Below, piece by piece: positions 5,194 to 8,814 of a stretch of DNA of 8,814 nt. Each line of letters begins with the position of its first letter. Within the stretch, counting starts at the first letter, position 1. The position numbers and the translations under genes were made by a program. The stretch spans positions 1-8,814 of the forward strand of contig USBV01000062.1 in assembly GCA_900553055.1 (NCBI GenBank), read 5' to 3'. The notes beneath the pieces are model-generated. The model did no database searches. It was not told where the DNA came from and saw nothing but the letters and a program-made list of their open reading frames with translations. The DNA is from an uncultured Phascolarctobacterium sp. GTDB lineage: Bacteria; Bacillota; Negativicutes; Acidaminococcales; Acidaminococcaceae.

Positions 5194-5209
5194 TATGGAG
5201 GTGTTGTAT

Positions 5210-5647
5210 ATGTTCAAAAAAATTCTTGTTCCCGTTGACGGTAGCGAAGGCTCCTGGAGAGCTTTAAATACCGCTGTAGAGTTGGGCAAAAAATTTGATA
5301 GCGATTTGTTGGTTGTAAACGTAATCCAACCCTATAACAATGCTGCTTTGTTGGCAATTCCTTTGGACCATGCCACTGTTACCCAAGGTAATAGTGAGCT
5401 GGAAAAGATTGGCGACAAGGTTTTGGAAATGGCAGAGGAGCGTTTGGCAGATTATCTGCATAAGACAGAATTTAGTCTTGAGGTTGGCCATCCCTCCGAG
5501 CGCATTATCGCTTTGGCTAAAAAGGCTAATGCAGATGCTATTGTAATTGGTAGCCGCGGCTTGTCCGGCATTGCTGAATTTTTCTTGGGCAGTGTTAGCT
5601 CCAAGGTATCTCAATACGCAACTGTTCCTGTCCTGATTGTGAAATAA
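5210..5647 (+). CDS. Universal stress protein, UspA family (145 aa)
   Basis: A cytosolic nucleotide-binding alpha/beta protein of the UspA superfamily, generally induced by growth arrest or stress. The ATG at 5210 lies 6 nt after GGAGGTG (5197-5203); in-frame codons further upstream fall within the repeat region and are rejected. Seen: the N-terminal strand KKILVPVDGSEGS (residues 3-15) with the Asp (D10) that contacts adenine in the family, the VVNVIQP strand (35-41), GHPSERIIALAKKANADAIVIGSRG (93-117) and the ATP-binding signature G114-x2-G117-x9-G127-S128, then SQYATVPVLIVK at the end. The complete ATP motif points to the ATP-binding subgroup. It has the typical one-domain length. It ends its transcript, with a terminator 39 nt downstream. 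Confidence 0.93.
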   Translation: MFKKILVPVDGSEGSWRALNTAVELGKKFDSDLLVVNVIQPYNNAALLAIPLDHATVTQGNSELEKIGDKVLEMAEERLADYLHKTEFSLEVGHPSERIIALAKKANADAIVIGSRGLSGIAEFFLGSVSSKVSQYATVPVLIVK

Positions 5648-5686
5648 ACTATTACAGTTTCTGTAAGCATTGTAAATAACCTGTAC

Positions 5687-5721
5687 AAGGAGGTACCTAA
5701 CTCAAGGTATCTCCTTTTTTT
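5687..5721 (+). terminator. Rho-independent terminator after the usp gene
   Basis: A 12-bp stem with one G-U (5687-5698 AAGGAGGTACCT with 5705-5716 AGGTATCTCCTT) encloses a 6-nt loop and is followed by a T7 run ending at 5721. Confidence 0.92.
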
Positions 5722-5773
5722 GTTCATATTTGTAAAAATTATGTATACATTGCCTTCCCAGACTGCTTTTGAT

Positions 5774-5802
5774 TTTACAAAAGAGTGTAGATAGTGTATA
5801 CT
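5774..5802 (+). promoter_or_regulatory. Sigma-70-type promoter of the PFOR gene
   Basis: TTTACA (5774-5779) and TATACT (5797-5802) are separated by 17 nt, each one mismatch from consensus. Transcription would start near 5809, leaving an approximately 78-nt leader that opens with GCTGG/CCAGC (5809-5813/5824-5828), a 5-bp pair. The 10-bp palindrome ATGTATACAT at 5741-5750 lies upstream and could be a regulator site. The spacer from 5722 to 5886 holds no ORF of note. Confidence 0.75.
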
Positions 5803-5886
5803 AAATTTGCTGGTAGGAGAAATCCAGCTTCTAAATTAGGTCAACTTTTTATTATCTTTATTATTATAGAAAGAAGGGTAAAATCA

Positions 5887-8814
5887 ATGGCAAAAATGAA
5901 AACCATGGATGGCAACACCGCTGCTGCGCACATCGCGTATGCATTTACCGATGTTGCTTGTATCTATCCTATTACTCCGTCTTCTCCGATGGCTGAGGTT
6001 GTGGACGAATGGTCTGCCCAAGGTAGAAAGAACCTTTTTGGTCAACAGGTTCGCGTTGTAGAAATGCAATCCGAGGCTGGCGCAGCAGGTGCTGTACACG
6101 GCTCCCTGCAGGCTGGCGCACTGACTACTACCTTTACCGCTTCCCAAGGGTTGTTGCTCATGATTCCTAACATGTACAAAATTGCCGGCGAGCTGTTGCC
6201 GGGCGTTTTCCATGTTTCTGCACGTGCTTTGGCTGCTAGCTCTTTGAATATTTTTGGTGACCATCAGGACGTTATGGCTTGCCGTCAAACTGGCTTTGCT
6301 CTGCTTGCTGAATCCTCCGTACAAGAGGTTATGGATTTGGCTGCTGTTGCTCATTTAACTGCAATCAAGAGCCGCGTGCCCTTCCTGAACTTCTTCGATG
6401 GCTTCCGTACCTCTCACGAAATCCAAAAGATTGAAGTAATGGATTACGCAGATTTGGAGAAGCTGTTGGATAAGGACGCTGTGGATGCTTTCCGCAAACG
6501 CTCTCTGAACCCGGATAACCCTGTTCAACGCGGCAGCGCTCAAAACCCGGATATTTATTTCCAAACTCGTGAAACTGTTAACTCCTACTATGACGCAGTT
6601 CCTGCTATGGTAGAGGAATATATGGCCGAAATCTCCAAGATTACCGGTCGTGAATACCACCTGTTCAACTATTATGGCGCTCCCGATGCTGAAAACATCA
6701 TCGTAGCTATGGGTTCCGGCTGTGACACCGCTCGCACCGTTGCTGAAGCACTGAATAAGGAAGGCCAAAAGGTTGGTGTGCTGGTTGTTCACCTGTATCG
6801 TCCCTTTGCCTTTGATGCCTTCATGAAGGCTATTCCGGAAACCGTTAAACGCATTGCTGTTTTGGACCGCACCAAAGAGCCCGGCTCCTTGGGTGAGCCT
6901 CTGTATTTGGATGTACGCGCTGCCTTCTACAACAGCGACCGCAACCCCCTCATCATCGGTGGTCGTTATGGCTTGGGCTCCAAGGACCCGCTGCCCCGCG
7001 ATATCGAAGCAGTATTTGCTAATCTGGCATCTGCTGAACCCAAAAACAACTTTACCGTTGGCATCGTAGACGACGTTACCAATACTTCCCTCCCTGCTGG
7101 CCGTGACCTGGAGGTTGTTCCTGAAGGCACCACCGCCTGCAAATTCTGGGGTCTGGGCTCCGACGGCACCGTTGGCGCTAACAAGAACTCCATTAAGATT
7201 ATCGGCGACCATACCGATATGTATGCACAAGGCTACTTCTTCTATGATTCCAAAAAGTCCGGTGGTATTACTGTATCCCACCTGCGCTTTGGCAAGACTC
7301 CGATTCAGGCTCCTTACCTGATTGATGCTGCTGACTTTGTGGCTGTACACAAGGCTTCTTATGTACATTCCTATGATGTTGTGGCTGGTATCAAGAAGGG
7401 CGGTACCCTGCTTTTGAACTGCGAATGGACTGTGGAAGAATTATCTGAGCAGCTGCCTGCAGCTATGAAGCAATATATCGCTAAGAACAATATTAATCTG
7501 TACATTATCGATGCTGTGAAGATTGGTAAGGAAATTGGCCTTGGCGCACGCATCAACATGGTAATGCAGGCTGCCTTCTTCAAGCTGGCTAATATTATTC
7601 CTATTGAGGAAGCAGTTAAATATATGAAGGATGCTATTGAGCATTCCTATGGCAAGAAGGGCCAAGCAGTTGTGGATATGAACTACGCTGCTGTGGATGC
7701 TGGTGTTAACGCTGTTGTGAAGGTAGCGGTTCCTGCTGACTGGGCAACCGCTGAGGATACTAAGGCTGGCAATGATTTTGTAGATAAGATTATGGTTCCC
7801 ATGAACCGTCTGGAAGGCGACAAGCTGACTGTTGGCGATTTGATGTCTGTTAACGACGGCACCTTCCCCAGCGGCACCTCCGCTTATGAAAAACGCGGTG
7901 TAGCTTTGGATGTTCCCGAGTGGATTCCCGATAACTGCATCCAATGTAACCAATGCGCCTTCGTTTGCCCGCATGCTGCTATTCGCCCCGTACTGATGGA
8001 CGAAGCCGAAGCTGCAGCTGCTCCTGAAAGCATGGCTAAAAAACCCGCTGTTGGTGCTAAAGGTATGACCTTTACCATGAGCGTTTCTCCGTTGGACTGC
8101 TTGGGTTGCGGCAACTGCGCTCAGGTTTGCCCTGCTAAGAACAAGGCTCTTGTTATGAAGCCGCTCGATACCCAGCTGGATAAGGCTGAGGCTTGGGAAT
8201 ATGCTACTAAGAAGGTTGCTGTAAAACCCAACCCTGTAAATAAATACACCATGAAGGGCTGCCAATTTGAACAACCCTTGCTGGAGTTCTCCGGCGCTTG
8301 TGCAGGCTGCGGCGAAACCCCGTATGCTAAGCTGGTAACTCAACTCTTTGGTGATCGCATGATGGTAGCTAATGCTACTGGCTGCTCCTCCATTTGGGGT
8401 GCATCCGCTCCTTCTATGCCCTATACCAAGAATGCGGCTGGTCACGGCCCCGCTTGGGCTAACTCCCTGTTCGAGGATAACGCCGAATATGGCTTAGGCA
8501 TGTACATCGGTGTTGCCCAAAACCGTGCTAAGGTTGCGGATATCATCAAGGAAGCCTTGACCAAGGATATTCCTGCTGATTTGAAGGCAGCTATGGAAGC
8601 ATGGCTGGCAGGTAAGGACGATGGCGAGGGCTCTCGTGAGCGCGCCGATGCCTTGGAGGCTGCAGTTGCTGCTCACAAGGGAGAGTGCGCTACCTGTGCT
8701 GCTCTGTATGAAATGAAGCAATACTTTGTAAAACGCTCTAACTGGATCTTTGGCGGTGACGGCTGGTCCTACGATATTGGGTACGGCGGTGTTGACCATG
8801 TTCTTGCAAGCGGT
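5887..8814 (+). CDS. nifJ: Pyruvate:ferredoxin (flavodoxin) oxidoreductase, 3' truncated by window
   Basis: A homodimeric cytosolic enzyme that converts pyruvate and CoA to acetyl-CoA, CO2 and reduced ferredoxin, central to anaerobic energy metabolism. The start ATG lies 8 nt after AGAAGGG (5872-5878). The frame is open for 976 codons without a stop; relatives are about 1,170-1,200 residues, so roughly the last 200 are missing. Seen: YPITPSSPMAE (residues 27-37), EMQSEAGAAGA (59-69, Glu63 matching the TPP-activating Glu) and VSARAL with Arg113. A ferredoxin-like domain follows with two [4Fe-4S] motifs, Cys684/687/690/694 and Cys738/741/744/748. Then come the proximal cluster ligands Cys805, Cys808 and Cys833 (Desulfovibrio africanus Cys812, 815, 840, constant offset 7) and the TPP site GGDGWSYDIGYGG (956-968). 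The fourth proximal ligand lies beyond the window. It has its own promoter. Codon choice is strongly biased (aac, ctg, cgt/cgc, ggc), as in a highly expressed gene. Confidence 0.97.
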   Translation, partial: MAKMKTMDGNTAAAHIAYAFTDVACIYPITPSSPMAEVVDEWSAQGRKNLFGQQVRVVEMQSEAGAAGAVHGSLQAGALTTTFTASQGLLLMIPNMYKIAGELLPGVFHVSARALAASSLNIFGDHQDVMACRQTGFALLAESSVQEVMDLAAVAHLTAIKSRVPFLNFFDGFRTSHEIQKIEVMDYADLEKLLDKDAVDAFRKRSLNPDNPVQRGSAQNPDIYFQTRETVNSYYDAVPAMVEEYMAEISKITGREYHLFNYYGAPDAENIIVAMGSGCDTARTVAEALNKEGQKVGVLVVHLYRPFAFDAFMKAIPETVKRIAVLDRTKEPGSLGEPLYLDVRAAFYNSDRNPLIIGGRYGLGSKDPLPRDIEAVFANLASAEPKNNFTVGIVDDVTNTSLPAGRDLEVVPEGTTACKFWGLGSDGTVGANKNSIKIIGDHTDMYAQGYFFYDSKKSGGITVSHLRFGKTPIQAPYLIDAADFVAVHKASYVHSYDVVAGIKKGGTLLLNCEWTVEELSEQLPAAMKQYIAKNNINLYIIDAVKIGKEIGLGARINMVMQAAFFKLANIIPIEEAVKYMKDAIEHSYGKKGQAVVDMNYAAVDAGVNAVVKVAVPADWATAEDTKAGNDFVDKIMVPMNRLEGDKLTVGDLMSVNDGTFPSGTSAYEKRGVALDVPEWIPDNCIQCNQCAFVCPHAAIRPVLMDEAEAAAAPESMAKKPAVGAKGMTFTMSVSPLDCLGCGNCAQVCPAKNKALVMKPLDTQLDKAEAWEYATKKVAVKPNPVNKYTMKGCQFEQPLLEFSGACAGCGETPYAKLVTQLFGDRMMVANATGCSSIWGASAPSMPYTKNAAGHGPAWANSLFEDNAEYGLGMYIGVAQNRAKVADIIKEALTKDIPADLKAAMEAWLAGKDDGEGSRERADALEAAVAAHKGECATCAALYEMKQYFVKRSNWIFGGDGWSYDIGYGGVDHVLASG

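Noticed and set aside
6355..7368. Long minus-strand open frame (337 codons) inside the PFOR gene
   Set aside because: It lies antisense to a fully intact PFOR frame, has no ribosome site, and its protein resembles no family. Strong codon bias of PFOR explains the lack of antisense stops.
7441..8445. Second long minus-strand open frame (334 codons) inside PFOR
   Set aside because: It is antisense to the iron-sulfur domain of PFOR, with a composition (Ser, His, Asn rich) typical of an antisense shadow.

Overview
The window looks like a chromosomal segment from an anaerobic Firmicute-type bacterium. The evidence is a large single-chain pyruvate:ferredoxin oxidoreductase, low-GC spacers with strong Shine-Dalgarno sites, and compact rho-independent terminators. 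Protein flavour (PFOR, COG2509 flavoprotein, FlK-like thioesterase) and codon use fit the Negativicutes (Acidaminococcaceae-like), but that placement is inference. There is no sign of phage, insertion sequence, CRISPR, tRNA or rRNA.

Layout. (1) 1-471: 3' end of guaB (IMP dehydrogenase), closed by a clean terminator. (2) 472-763: an AT-rich spacer with a 10-bp-arm palindrome plus a third half-site (operator candidate) and a possible structured leader, upstream of an unrecognised 229-aa protein gene (764-1453). (3) A shared bidirectional terminator (1459-1491) separates that gene from a convergent FlK-type hot-dog thioesterase gene on the minus strand (1500-1886). (4) The thioesterase gene and a plus-strand DUF190 gene (2100-2549, glutamine-rich tail) diverge from a spacer with two extended -10 promoters. 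(5) A terminator hairpin lies only about 25 nt before a DUF697-like membrane protein gene (2643-3152). That gene is followed by a COG2509 FAD-dependent oxidoreductase gene (3202-4581), an unusual GC-richer dyad-containing spacer (4590-4670), a small three-helix membrane protein gene (4698-5084) and a UspA-type universal stress protein gene (5210-5647) with its own terminator. (6) A good sigma-70-type promoter (TTTACA-17-TATACT) drives the PFOR gene (5887 to beyond the window end). PFOR is open for 976 codons and lacks about its last 200 residues.

Functionally this is mostly housekeeping and anaerobic energy metabolism: purine synthesis, pyruvate oxidation to acetyl-CoA with ferredoxin reduction, acyl-CoA hydrolysis, a stress protein and a flavoprotein. 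No coherent novel multi-gene system is evident. The parts most likely to be undescribed are the orphan 764-1453 gene with its elaborate upstream region, the GC-rich intergenic element at 4590-4670, and the hairpin between the DUF190 and DUF697-like genes.
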